Part shown: piece after piece, positions 23,832 to 36,500 of the stretch
How positions within the stretch are numbered: position 1 is the stretch's first letter
Layout of the letters: each line of letters starts with the position of its first letter
NCBI GenBank assembly: GCA_951812925.1
Contig: OX638368.1
Span: forward strand, 158,892,492-158,956,491
DNA length: 64,000 nt
Source of the DNA: Calliopum simillimum
Taxonomy: Eukaryota; Arthropoda; Insecta; Diptera; Lauxaniidae
Reading direction: 5' to 3'
Notes under the pieces: model-generated
Told to the model about the DNA's origin: nothing
Databases searched by the model: none
The model's input: the letters and a program-made list of their open reading frames with translations, nothing else
Program-made: the position numbers and the translations under genes

Positions 23832-23931
23832 TACCATTAAATATGTTTTTCTTATATAAACGTTCAAATTTTGAAATGAAAAAACCGCACGAATTAAGTT
23901 ATAGACCCGATAATATTTTAAATTTGAATTT

Positions 23932-23985
23932 CGGTGTCGGAACCGGAATCGGAATCGGAACCGAGTTTGGAATCGAAGTCGGAGA
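23932..23985 (+). repeat. GGAATC-type hexamer tract
   Basis: Eight to nine degenerate hexamers (CGGAAC, CGGAAT, CGAAGT). Confidence 0.6.
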
Positions 23986-24149
23986 TAATAGATACATGTT
24001 ATGGAAACTTTAATTGTATTTCGCTCCTTTCTTTCCTTTTGAACAATTTAATGGCATATTAAATTAAACATTATAGAGAGCGATCAAGAGAAACTCCCCG
24101 AAATAAAATGTTGTTCTCACTTTCAATGTTTTTTATCTTTTATTTTCTT

Positions 24150-24556
24150 TTAACCCTTAGAAACCCACTGGTTCCGCCAGGAACCAACCAAATAAAATCA
24201 AAATTTCATTAAACAAATTTCTTTTAAACTTCCCGCTATAACTTCAAAAAGGTATGTTGATCCAAGAGACACCGTTTGCATCAATAGCCGCTTGAAACCA
24301 ACTTCATTTCACAGCTGCATATTCAGTACATAAGTACAATCTCGAGAAAAAACACAAGTTTGTAAAATTCCATACTTTAAAAAATTATTTTTGTGATAAG
24401 TTCACTATTATCAAAAATGGAAAAAATATTTCCTTGACCGCAAAATAGTCTAGAAGCTATTGTGAGTTTTAGAAAAAAAATTTTGATTTTACTTTAGTGG
24501 ATTTTTTTGAATTTATGGTTGGTTACTTGCGGAACCGTCATGTGGTGCTGTGTTAA
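24150..24556. mobile_element. piggyBac-like MITE with TTAA flanks
   Basis: TTAA at 24150-24153 is followed by CCCTTAGAAACCCACTGG. TTAA at 24553-24556 closes the other side. The terminal 40 bases are imperfect inverted repeats, best in the block GGTTCCGC and AACCAACC. TTAA targets and CCCT starts are typical of piggyBac. No transposase is present. Confidence 0.55.
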
Positions 24557-27364
24557 ATATAACGAAAATATTTATATTTTGCTAGTTGCTCGGGAGCAAC
24601 ATCGTTCGCCCGTTCTCGATACCCTTTAAAAATGTAAGTATATACTCAATCTCATCCATATCTGTCACACAGTCTCAGAAGATCTTTTTTTATATCGCTT
24701 TGTTGAACATTTTTCCAGCCGATTGTTCCTACCGCTGCCAGGGTTTTTTAATATTCCGGGCGATGCCAAGGGTATTTCAAGTTAGAGCTTGCCCTGGAAA
24801 CCATGCGAGTCGGATAACTGATATGGAATTTTTCAAGAACCCTAACGAAGCCGAAAGTATTTCGAAATAAAATGTATTCTAAAACCTTGCCATGCAAATT
24901 ATGCAAATCGGACGAATGGTTCTCGAGCTATGGAGACGCCAACAGACAGACGTTGTATCTTATATAGTGGCATGATTTCGGAATGACATTGTTGCTCTAG
25001 TATGAATTCAATTTCGCCTGAACAACGTTGGGTATTAACCAAAATATATCAAGGAAGGAAATCCGCAATGCAACAATCCGAATTGATTATTCCACACAAA
25101 GATTTCATGCCAAATATGTGGAAACATTTGTGTGTTTTTGTTGAAAATCGCTATTTCAGTAAGATTTACCAAGATCAAATGCAGATGCTGATAGATTTAT
25201 GCTCATTTCTCTTCATTTTCATGCAATATACATTAAAATTAAAAACAAAAAATTATAATTTCATGTTGTTTTTCTAAAATTTAGAAACTAAATATTTAAC
25301 TTTGAACCTTTGCGCAACCCAACACGTGCTAAAAATAAATTACATATATATATATATATAAAACAGCTGAATCATTAACATAAGAAAAAACTTGACCTTC
25401 AAGTATCATAAAAGCCAAAACTGCTGACATAAAAGTTTTAATTCATTTTTAAGTGTGTAATGTAAAAACTCAAGCAAATAAATTTGCTGCAACTTTGTTG
25501 TTGACTTTACGAGCGAAGAAGCGCAGAGCATGTAGTCACAAATACAGACAGCATACTATGGCATTAAAAGAAATAATTTTAATTTTTAACACTTTTTTAC
25601 TCGAATATATGTGTGCTGCCTGATTTGTAATTAATTTTTGTTTAAAGTCTCGCATAATTATAATGATTAAATAGTTAGCGCCAATAAGCCATATCAAAAG
25701 CAATAAACGTTATGCTTAATTACACAGTCCAACAGTTTTTTGGAAAAGAGTTATCACAGTTTCATTCTAAAAGAGCATACTGTTTGGATACATTTTTCCG
25801 AACAAAGTTAGGGACCAGCATGGACTACATTTTTTTCACTGCATTTTGCCCATGTTAGTGCTGTAAATCATCGAAACAACAAAAAATGTTAAGAAGTTAA
25901 GCACCATCATGTTTTCTTTTCTACGAGAGAACGAACAAAATTTCTGGTCGAAAATCACCGATTGCGCTGAAATTTCAGTACAAGGTACTTTAATCGATTT
26001 GATTGGACACGTAATTTTTTATTTTGCTCCCTGTGCCACCAATTATGACAAATTTTTTTCTAAATATTCAGAATTCAATTAAATTTTAAATGACGTTAAG
26101 TTGATTTTATAATTTTCTACAAAATTGCGCAGTTTTGAAAATGCCTCAATTTTTTAAAGTGAAATATGTATCTCAAAAGACGCAAGTTTTTTTTTCTTTC
26201 AAATTTTAACACATTTTACATTACATATAGAGCTACCTTTGGGATACATTGAGAATTAGCCAAAAGTTTTAATATTGGCGCTTTTGTTAAAATTTTTTTT
26301 TCGACTTAATTAAAAGTAAGTTTTTATTTTGACACTAGAACTGAAGGTAAAAACCGACTAAAGATAATTTATATAAGAAAAAGTTGCCACAGGTTTCAAA
26401 ACTTCAAAGTAGATAAAAAAAACAAAGATGTGCTGAGCTATGATCACGTTCGTATAAACTGATCTATTGCACCTAATTCCAATAAAAAACTTAAAATTTG
26501 TTGGACTGTGTAATAAAAGAGATAAAGTCAAATATAAAAATTGTTGTTGATGTTTTTGTACTTGACTTTGAATTTTATTTTGTTTTGTTTTTTTTTTTTT
26601 TTTTGTTAAATTGTTATGTGTGTCATGTTTATTAAATATTACTGACAGTGAGTCATTTCTTAGAAAATCAACGCATCAAAGTGCAGTGCATATTTTGCTT
26701 TATCACTCCCTAAGTGCTATTTTAATAGATTTTTTTTTAATGTGAAGGTTACAAGTAAATCCAAGCTCCAAGTTCTTTTGAAAGTAATTTTGATATTTTT
26801 GTAAGATTTATATAACGATACACGGTGCCCGTTTGCAGAAATTAATATTTCTGTCTCACTCTTATAAAATAGCTGTTGAGTTAGGCAAAAAGAATGTCAG
26901 CATTTCGATGGACTTATCACACACCAAAAGAAATCATTCAAATATGAAAATTTGTGTCATTAACTAGAAAGTTAGAAACAATTCCTTCCATAAACCAATT
27001 TACGAAGTAAACGAATGAAAACATTCCTCTTTGCTGTCTTTTTTAAGTCGTTTTGGTTTGTATCGTCGTCTCATTCCAAAGTTTGGATTCTTGCAAGCAA
27101 TATGTTGAGCTGACTAAAAGGATTTTGTCTAGAGATTGGCAGAATAAAGCAATGATTTTTAAAATCGACCATCATATTTTCATTCTGCACTAACTTTATA
27201 TGCGTAAAAAATTGCTCAGTCCTCAAAAAGGTAGCAAAGGTGGCTTGTCTATTCCGCAATTTTTTTAATATTTCACACGCCTGTTGTGAATTTCATTCTT
27301 GTTGATGGATTGCAAATGATAAGAATATCCCAAAAAGAAAGGCGACGCAACGAATTCCAGCAAC
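24557..27364. other. Intronic or old-repeat DNA, no gene recognised
   Basis: 24690-24960 looks like the degenerate tail of a retroelement (ends CAACAGACAGACG). An open frame at 25002-25277 (91 residues) has a somewhat protein-like first half but no recognised domain. TA microsatellite at 25346-25360. T-run near 26589. Confidence 0.4.
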
Positions 27365-28490
27365 TACAATATAATCTCCGCTATCCATATAAGCTTCCAT
27401 CTTGCAAACTGTATGGAGCACAACGAATTGATTAGTGATCGCCAATATGGTTCTCGTAGATCTCGTTCTACCGTTCGTCGGTGCAAAGTGGAATCAATGA
27501 ATGTATACATATTTTTGGTGAAAGTAAAGTCGTAGCTGTGGATATTTCCAAAGCATTCAATCAAGTTCGGCATAGTGTCGGATATATTCTTGTTGTGTTA
27601 GACGATGTAGTGTCTAAAGAACATTCTGTTCACGCCGGAGTGCTCCAAGGTTTTGTTTTTAATTATTATCAATTACCTTTTGCCTTTGACCGTTAATCCA
27701 ATCCATTCTTTTGGAGACGACAGCAACAATTATATTCCTTAAAATAACGTCTAAGTGGGACGAATAATGAATGAACATAAATGTTTCAAAAAAATTATTC
27801 AAGTGGAGTCGCGCGAATAGAATTGAATTTAACACTGGCAAAACCCAATGTTGTCTGTTGTTGCTCAAACAAATGGATTGCCATCTTGCATCTATCAGCA
27901 TGGATTCAATCAGTATTGCGGATTCAATAGCGCTTTTTGAGTTACCGATTCAATCGGATCTACGATGGATTGATCACATATTTAATGTGTCAAAGAAAGC
28001 GCCCAAGTGCCTTGGCTTTCTAAAACGGTATAAGCAATACTTCACAGCAAATGATCTGCGCTCTAAATATTTTATCTACTTTAGACTCAAAATGATATGC
28101 AACTCACACATATGGGCTGACGCTTTAAAAACCGCTTTGGAGCTAATTTTTGTTGTTTTGAACAAATAATGGTTTGCATTATTAGCTACCATCAAAGCAC
28201 GTATCAAGTGGTATTTGTGGTTGGAGCTTACAGTTCCATGTTTTTAAGTAAAAAAACACCAACATTACAAAAGCTCGACCAAATCAAACAACAAGTGATA
28301 AAACTGATAGTTGATGTAACTGTATCATCATCTATTAATTCGCAAGCCCTTCGACGAAATATTGGTTGCGTAACAATTTTGTTCGTGCCATCAATCTGTT
28401 TGTTTTCTCATTTTACTAGGGCCTCACATCAAGCCCATCCGTTTTGTGTTATGTCGATGCTGAATAGAACTTACAGAGATAGGTTACCGG
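27365..28490 (+). pseudogene. Non-LTR retrotransposon reverse transcriptase (jockey/CR1-like), broken
   Basis: Frame-shifted pieces in order are an ISDRQYGSRRSRS block near 27430-27470, VAVDISKAFNQVRH near 27535-27575 (motif A with catalytic D), HAGVLQG, SFGDDSN at about 27706-27727 (the FADD motif, here FGDD), then a long thumb-region ORF at 27771-28169 (FKWSRANRIEFNTGKTQCCL, DHIFNVSKKAPKCLGFLKR, NSHIWADA) and SSSINSQALRRNIGCV near 28325-28370. Frameshifts separate the blocks. The coding region is cut near 28490 by nested insertions and resumes after 29325. Confidence 0.8.
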
Positions 28491-28908
28491 ACATAATCCC
28501 AACGGACATAATCCCAACTTTGTAAATGGGGATTATGTTCGAAAATTTTTCCCAATAGGGGTTATGTCCGAAAAATTTAATTAAGATTGAACAAAATTTT
28601 TGCAATAATCCATTTAAAAAATTTATATAGTGTTGGATGTTATAGACTGATCCGCGGCCGAAGGCCGCCTCGAAGCCGGTGTGGGATTTTTGGGAGTTTT
28701 AAATCCTGAGCTACCCCTACTCTTGTGTAAAATTATTGTGGCTAGCAAACTAGGTGTTGGATATATTATAGACTGATACGCGGCTGAAGGCCGCCGCGGA
28801 AACGGTATTGGAATTTTTTTTGATTTGTAGAAATGGGGACTATGTCCGAATTATTGGTGGACATAATCCCCGTTTTGTGAATGGGGATTATGTCCGTGGG
28901 GACTATGT
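28491..28908. mobile_element. Insertion with repeated GGACATAATCCC dodecamers and hairpins
   Basis: GGACATAATCCC or its inverse occurs about eight times, clustered at both ends (28491-28572 and 28834-28908). At the right end GGACATAATCCCCG and its inverse flank TTTTGTGAAT, a strong hairpin; a similar one lies at the left. The middle holds two diverged tandem units of about 115 bases, each with GACTGATNCGCGGC and a GCGGCC-GAA-GGCCGC hairpin. The G+C-rich middle is unlike the surroundings. The family is not recognised. Confidence 0.55.
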
Positions 28909-29325
28909 CACGGCACCGCAAAATAAGTCTTGGTCTTGCGTCTTGTTCTTGGTCTTGCTAATTTTTCGAGAACAAGACCAAGATGCTGATATTTTTGCAA
29001 GACCAAGACCAAGACTGCTATGGTCTTGGTCTTGGTCTTGCAAAAATATCAGCATCTTGGTCTTGTTCAAGATAATTTTCAAGACCAAGACTGCTTTTCA
29101 GTCTTGCTAATTTATACTTAAAAGTTGTTTCACGCCCGTTTTGAAGATAAAATCATCTCTCGATTTGAATTTTGGCATCTTAAAAGCCCAACTGCTTTGG
29201 AAAATATGGTTTTGAATACTCAACGTCTCTGAAAATTTTTTCAAAACCAAGACCAAGACTGAATGTGCAAGAACAAGACCAAGACCAAGACTGCTATGGT
29301 CTTGGTCTTGGTTTGCTCTTCACTA
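28909..29325. mobile_element. hAT-like non-autonomous element with CAAGAC repeats, copy 1
   Basis: Built of CAAGAC and GTCTTG words on both strands, ending ...GGTTTGCTCTTCACTA at 29325. It aligns along its whole length with 43816-44262, including the central AACTGYTTTGGAAAA and GGTTTTGAA stretches. Retrotransposon coding resumes immediately to its right. The left terminus is degraded and no clear target duplication remains. Confidence 0.65.
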
Positions 29326-29430
29326 GTCGCACTGTTAAGTTACGAAACCATCTTCCAGAAATCGTTTTCCCGGCAGCTTTGACATCAATAAATTTAAGAC
29401 AAATGAACACCGACACTTCTACATCTATCA
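29326..29430 (+). pseudogene. Non-LTR retrotransposon, end of the interrupted ORF
   Basis: RTVKLRNHLPEIVFPAAL at about 29330-29385 is the typical C-terminal RTxxLWNxLP-x-x-VFP block of insect jockey/CR1-type reverse transcriptase proteins. It continues the copy at 27365-28490. Confidence 0.7.
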
Positions 29431-30608
29431 TCCTTCTCTATAACCTTTTTTTTGGCCAATTCAATACTTTGCACGTACAGGGGTTATCCTCTAAGCGTTG
29501 GTTTGTATGTTAAAATAAAATGCGATACGAATGAAATACGACAGTCCTTTAAGTCAGAATATCACTTTGTTTATAAGGTTAATTGCTGCTTCCTCCCGAT
29601 TTCTCAAAAAATACTACTTGACATTTTAAAATATTTTAAAAATCCGAATTTTGAAACAAGGCGACAATCCAAAGTAAAACCACCAAATGCTCATTTATTT
29701 TTATTTTTAAAGTTCTTTAAGTTTATTTAACTCAAATTTTGTCATTCTGCTTTAATAATGAAAGACTTATAAAAAAAAAAACAATAAATTAAAGTTATTT
29801 ATTGATTAATCAGTAAATCAACAGCAACTGTTGTAGGCAAATAACATTAAGAACAAAAAATATTAAAGCGCTGCAGTAGCAACATTAACATGTTGACTAA
29901 CAACAACAACAAAGTAGCAGCAACAGCAGCAGCCGATATAAATTAAAGTCTAGCAAAAATAATTCGATTAAAACGGCAACACTGCAGCTGCAATTGCAAC
30001 GGCCTACAGCTGCCTTTATTGCTGGCGTAGTTTTAATTAAGCAATCAAAGTGTTGCTGTTTTATCTTTATCTGCTCACTGTGTATGGCACTTAACAATTG
30101 TTTTTATTTTTCATTGCAATTGTGTCAATATGCTTTTATTTTATTTAAAGCCACATGGCATATACGTTGATTTAAAATTAAAAAATGAAAATACTGCAAA
30201 TGCAAATGTACTTCATATGCAAGTGTTAATATCAGCAATATGCATATTGCTGCTGTGCAATATCATTGCTACGAGTTATCACTGAGTACCAATTAAATGA
30301 AAATAATTTCAAGCAGCCAACACTTCATGCACACAATGAAAGCCTCACGCCGAAGAAGGGGTATCAACAACAGCTGCTGCTATTGCTCCACCTTGTTGTT
30401 CATTGATCAAAAGGATTTCACTTTGATTTATTTGCTTTGATTGGTGTTGTTCCATGTAAAAGTACATTCATATGTATGCATTCATATTAATTGTGCAGAA
30501 GTAAATATATTTTATTAAATAATTCCAATTTATTTTTTTTTTCCTCATTTCAAGGAAAATGTATTGCAAAATTAAAAATTTTATTTTCGGATAAGAAGAA
30601 CTTTTATT
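29431..30608. other. Intronic DNA, no gene recognised
   Basis: CAA/CAG tracts at 29900-29935 and a T-rich run at 30530-30545. No gene seen. Confidence 0.5.
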
Positions 30609-31002
30609 TTGTTTTTGTTGAGGATTGACAACAGAATTGTGACCAACATTTCTTCTAGAAATTCCTCATCTACACTCGTAAGTGTAACAGACGAAATTTT
30701 GGTCTTTATTCTGTTGTCTAGTTTGCCGAAGTCATTTGAAGGTTTTGTTGTTGCTATTGAGATGCGCGACAATTTGCCTTCCTTAAATATGCTCAAGATT
30801 AAACTTCTAGAAGAGTGTGAAAGGCGAAAAGATGATGGAAATAAAGATGTTGCAGATCATCAGGCATTTGTTGCACGATCCAATAAGAAGGAAAAATATG
30901 TTCACAATAAACAACAAAACCTTCAAATGACTTCGGCAAACTTGACAACAGAATAATGACCAACATTTCTTCTGTTACTTTTACGCCAATTTCTACTAGC
31001 AT
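30609..31002 (+). pseudogene. Copia-type gag fragments in opposite orientations
   Basis: On the plus strand DEILVFILLSSLPKSFEGF continues as VVAIEMRDNLPSLNMLKIKL and LLEECERRKDDGNKDV, a classic copia gag (UBN2-type) segment. At 30905-31000 the minus strand encodes EEMLVIILLSSLPKSFEGF again, and a third partial EEMLVTILLS lies on the minus strand near 30640-30665. The fragment has been duplicated in inverse orientation; no pol region is present. Confidence 0.7.
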
Positions 31003-32630
31003 TTCTATTGCTCTAAACCTTAAACTTTAATCACTGAAGTTTTTTCAAAAACTCGCCCTTAGTTTTATAAGTCATACGAAAAAATTCAAAAGCCATTTTC
31101 ATACAAAATTTTATAAGCTACAAAATCTTTATAAGTAAGCGTTAGCGAGATAATTGCAAAAAACTGATTTTAGACAATATTTTTTTATTTTAATATCTCA
31201 GCGTGCGGAGATACGAGAAGATACGAGAGGCAAGGTTGAAATTCGTGCACATCGAAATAACTCATTTTCGAAAATCCAGGAAAACTTTTTTTTTTCAAAA
31301 GAAGATTTTTTCAAAAGAGCAATGAATTTTGAAATAACTACCAATCCAAAAGTGAGATCGAATTTCCAATGGCTGCCATTTTGGAAATTTTCGGAATTTC
31401 TGAAAATAATTTTACCATTTTTATATATATTTCAAATACTAATTTTGGATTATTTTCAAAAAAATCGAAGATGTCAAGTCAAATATTGATCGATTACGCA
31501 GAGATTGACTCATATGAAATAAATTTCAAACATTTAAATTAAAATTTAGAGGTCGCGATTTTTGTTCCAAAATCAGCGTTTTGACCAACTGAAATCTCAT
31601 AATGAAAGTATGAAAGGAAAATTTTCTAAAATAACTTTCAAGTTAATTTGACCGGAGAATTCGATACTTGCATCCATTTTACACTAAAGATCTTTGTTTT
31701 TGCGCCAAGTTCCTAAATAATCTTGAGTACGATTTTTAGCTGTGACATTATGATATATTTAATGTCTAAAAATTGCAATTTTGAAACGCTTAAATACAGT
31801 TAAATTTGTGAAGTTCACTGTAAATAGGAGTGAGACTATATATACCAGAGGTGTGCACACAAGTAGCGTAAGGGAGCTAAAATATTTAATCGGCTGATTA
31901 AAAGAGCTAGCTCACGAAATTTGCAAAATTCAAGACCCCAAGCATGCTTCGAAAAAAATTAAAATATAAAACTTTTAAATTCGAGGGACTTCAAGCTGCA
32001 TGAAATTGTTGTTGCGGTCGCTCGCAATGAATTTTATTTTTTGAAGTTCGTAGAGAATCAGCGTATGCAATTGTTGTTGCAAATTTTGTTGTTGTTGTTT
32101 ACTGATATTCATTTGTTGGTTTCCTTCAAAACTAGAATTGGACTGACACTTGCGAACAAGTAGCGTGTTAAATTCGGCAGGATATTTGTACTTTTTGTTG
32201 TTGTTGGCTTCTGTTTAGAAAAACTTAACATTTGAAAAAAACATAAACTCAGGCCTTACGTTTATGACGTAAGGCTTCAAAATCAAGTTTATATGGGAGC
32301 AAGATGAAAAAATTTTTGCTCCAAGTGCACACCTCTGATATATACCATATATTTAATTTAAATTTGAGCTTCTTCTGTCAAAAATATAGATCGATAAGAC
32401 GCGAAAGCCGAACAAATGATCCCATCACCAAACAAAAAATGTCAAACGATGGAGGATTTATTATTCCGAGTTCCTCATCTTCGGACTCATATAACAAAAC
32501 CGATTTGACATTTAAATTAATCGAAAACTTCATTCGTTTTCTGAAAATATTGGGTCAATATTCTCTATAAAGAGATAACTACTACTTTGCAAAAACAAAG
32601 TTGTGTTTTAAATCAATATTTTTACTATCT
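31003..32630. other. Intronic DNA, no gene recognised
   Basis: A/T-rich; CAA/TTG tract at 32030-32100. The words GTGTGCACA (31852) and GTGCACACCTCTG (32325) bracket a 480-base block, but I could not extend them into convincing termini. Confidence 0.4.
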
Positions 32631-33538
32631 TAAGGACTGTATCAAAAAGAAACTGCACATTTTAAAATATGTTTTTCTCGCAAAATAGGCCTTTAATCAA
32701 AAAAGGAATACACCGTTAGAAAGCGTTATCAACTGTGTTTTAATTCTTTTTATATTTTCAAGTATTCTTATAGTAGATTTCGTGCTATCATGCATCGAAT
32801 ATCACGTGAGCTAGAATATTTTTCACAATAACCTTAGCGAAAAAGAAATTTTGTACAGACAGTTGGCCAAGTTTTCTCCAAGATTTACTAAAAAGTAGAA
32901 GAAAACAAGGTTCAGGTGACCCAAAACGAGAAGAGAATGTAGTGACTTCGATAAACAAAAACAAAACTATCTCATTACGGGATTTGCCAAAAGAAACTAG
33001 AAGCAGAATCGATGATTCAACGAGTGAAGCATAAGCAAAATCTTAAAACATAACAAAAAAGGAAAAGTACGATATATGACAAATTCTACAGGAAAGAGTG
33101 TCTGAACTGGCGTTTTATACTATTTTATAAGAAACACAATGCATCAACAATATTTTGGCCTGACTTTACCACAGCACACCACACCCGGTCTACTCAAAAA
33201 TTGCTAGAACAGAATAACATTTTCGTTGCGAAGCTCCCGAATATCGCCCAACAGAAAGGAATTTTCCATTGTGAAGCGAAACTTGAAGAAAGATGGTCGA
33301 GTTGCTAACTACATCAAAAAATTTAAAAAAACCGGCATGGGTCAAGCAGTGTCATTTAAAAAGAAGGTGTGCAGGATTAATAAAGTGACTCAAACACAAA
33401 ATTCGACTTAAACTAAGGGAACAACTTTTTTTTTGTGAAAAGTGAATTAAAATATTTATTTTAAAAGAAAAAAACTAATGAAATCAAATACGTTACAAGC
33501 AAATAAAAGTATGCAGTTTCTTTTTGGTACAGTCGTTA
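32631..33538 (+). mobile_element. Tc1-like element with AGGACTGT / ACGACTGT termini
   Basis: The left end AGGACTGTATCAAAAAGAAA starts at 32633. The inverse of the right end reads ACGACTGTACCAAAAAGAAA and stops at 33536. TA lies outside each end (32631-32632 and 33537-33538). The length, about 904 bases, is short for a full Tc1-type element. The interior holds a decayed transposase. Confidence 0.8.
32830..33408 (+). pseudogene. Tc1-like transposase remnant
   Basis: Across frames: STIFWPDFTTAHHTRSTQKL with LLEQNNIFVAKLPN (second catalytic aspartate region of insect Tc1-type transposases), then EYRPTERNFSIVKRNLKKDG and RVANYIKKFK, matching the RPIExFWxxVK region that follows the third acidic residue. 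The N-terminal half is largely missing and several stops intervene. Confidence 0.7.
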
Positions 33539-36500
33539 ATTATAAATAGGAGCTTGGATCATGTTTTGGCTATATCCTAGTGTTATGATTGAGTGCTTTA
33601 CTTTCTGTAATGTTTTGCTTAATGCTCACCTGAAAGTATTTTTTTTTTTCCTAAATTGTTTTCCTGTACCTAAATACACTGCAAAAGCATTTTTCCACGT
33701 AGTACTTGCCGTGTTACTACCACGACTACCACCAATATTTTGTTGTTATGTACCCACTTTGCATTTTTCACACGCTCTCTTACATGATTTGAATACCACG
33801 ATACATGTAAGATGACTTAAGTCCTTCAACTCAAAAGCAAGCAAAAAAGACAGCAAAGAATTAAACCAACTCAACTGAACTCAACTCTACTTAACTGAAC
33901 TAAGCAAAAACTACAAAAAATGCATGTTAAGATAAAAAAAAAAAAAACCCAACCAAAAATTAAGTATGTGCCAGTGTTGCCATTATACGCGGTGCTGCGC
34001 AAAAACATTGTAACATGACCTCATTTCAACCGACAGCCTGACAGACAGACTAAGACTGACTGACGACTACTCGTACAAAAGTGGTTGGATACGTTCTCTA
34101 CACTTGAAGCTGAAGATGGATAACCTCAAGTTAAATCCGAGTTAAAAGCTAAAGTGAAAGTATTTTTTTTTTAACATTTTGTTGTTGTTGCTGCTAATGT
34201 GTAACTTTTATGGTTAAATTAAAAATAAATCTCTTCAATTTCGAAAGCGTTCTTTTCTTTGTTTTTTTATTTTTTTTTTTTTGCATTTTTTGCTTTAAAA
34301 TTCTTAAGAGATTTTAAAAAGGGAGCGTTAAAAGCCCCTTTCCCTCAAAAAAAAAAAAAAAATAACATAAAACTAGCAGCTGCCATATCCATGTCATGTA
34401 GCGGTTTTGCTTTTGCTCCACTGCCATTGTTGCTGTTGCTGCTGTTGTACTCACATGTTTTATTTTTTAGGGGTTTTAGCTTTTCCACATGACATGACAT
34501 ACCATGATGGACAACGTCAACGTCAAAAAAAAAACTTCACTCAATTTTAAGCCAACACTACAAGAGCAAAAACAACAATATCAGCTACAACAACAATAAC
34601 AGCCAACAAAAATAGCAACAATATTCTGGGCAGACGTCCAGACGTTGCCAATGCTCTGTTGTCTTGACTTAATTATGGTTTTGGCGCCACTAGACAACCA
34701 GGCAGTCGAAGAGTCAGTGAGACTTAATGCACTTAACTCACTTAGTGAAAACTTAAGTGAAATAAAATGAAAATATAGAAATGAAATTTAGCAAGGCCCA
34801 CTATTGTTGTTTATAATCTATTTGTGTATATGAGTCATTTAAAACAAAAAAAGAAAGGACTAACGCTAAATTATACTTTCATAATGTTCAATGGTGATTT
34901 TAAAAAGATGACTTTTGACAAAACATGGCAGAATGTCATAAGTGTCACTGTAAAACTAATATTTCACATCGATGGCAGATTAAAAAAAGTGTTCTTGCTA
35001 TTGAATACTTTTATTTATATGTTTTTCTACTTCGGAATGTTTTGATTCTAAGCTTAAATTTAATTTTATGATATTTTGAGGAAATAAAAGATGCCAATGT
35101 CATTTAAAAGTTGGGAAGCTGTTGGCTAAAAAAAAATTATGTAATACCTTACATCGTTCGGCAGAATATGAAACGTTATTGCGAAGATTGAAGTAATTCA
35201 GTCAGTATAAGTCAATTATTTGTTGCTGATTTTTAAAATGGAGCTCTTCGAAAATGTAAAAAAATTGCTGTGGAATGTAATAACAAATTGGGTAAGCTTA
35301 AACAATAACGTAAATACACTTAAAAATCGTTCTGCATTTTTCTTTGTCAGTCTCAAAAAGCAAACTCTTCCGTAGTGCTACTGATTCCTGATTCATTATT
35401 GTTGTTAAGCTCAAAAAGTACGCTCTTCTGCAGTGCTACCGATTCTTGAGAGTTGGGATCGAATTTCATATACAGTTTTGAAAAAATTACACACTCCAGT
35501 GATTTCAATAAGGATGTATCCTAAACTAGAAGTCGTATGCACAGTTTATCGAACAAGCTATTTCACAATTGATTGTACAACCTATTTGCAATTTGTTTGC
35601 CCTTTTTTTCCTTTTTTTATGTTCAACCTCATTAATTAACAACATACGGCATGCTTTTGTCTACATTTTTAATGACTTCAAACGCGCCATTTCTCAATAT
35701 TTTACAAAATTACTGTAATTAGTTGTAATTTTATATAAACGTACACACACACTCCCGAAAAAAAAAAAAAAAAACAGACAAACAAACAAATTAAAATCAA
35801 AGCGTAAAATTCCACGTATTATTAATTAATTCTCAAATATACTGTTGGAAATATTAAAGAAAAATATAGGTATGTACCGATGTAGATATGTATATTTCAT
35901 TTACTTTTTTGCAACATATGTGCGTCTTGATAATGATTGTGTGTCTCTGAGCAAGTACATATGTATGTGTTTTGTCTTTTAACTACATTTCTAATTAGCG
36001 CGTGACATTATCGTAATTACTTTATTTGCTTGGGTAATATCTACAAGCTCAGCTGCAAATAAAACGACATGTTACAAATTCTTAAGATATGCAAAATATT
36101 ACAGAGCCGATGATGTGCTATAGGTTGTTGACTCTGTTGACTCACTGTGCAGGAAGCAACTTATTGTAAGCTTGAGATGTAGCAAGTTTTTCATTAAACA
36201 GTATTTTTCTACAGCCCTCAGCGATATCCTTGTTGATAATTTTCCCCCATATGATATGTGTTCAAAATTCCACAAAAACTATTAGATATAATGATGTATC
36301 AGATTCATTATTGGCCTGAGCTTACTGTTAGTTGTGTTTATGTAAAACATCAAAAAAAATTTATTGGAGGGCTGGTTTGCATTACTTGTTTTGGGACTCA
36401 CCATAGGTCAATTCCTCATCAGACGCTTTTGCCGACATCCAAAAGAACTTAACAAGCATACTATATTAAAGTTTTAGCATAAATTGTGATTCATCTGTAT

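Noticed and set aside
25002..25277. 91-residue ORF with a partly protein-like start
   Set aside because: No recognisable domain, no splice or promoter context, and the second half becomes A/T-driven; left as unassigned.
28808..29110. ORFs rich in QDQD and GLGL
   Set aside because: Translations of the CAAGAC / GTCTTG arrays of the hAT-like element.
30609..30956. Host gene encoding an LPKSFEGF protein
   Set aside because: Matches copia gag and is duplicated in inverse orientation without regulatory context.
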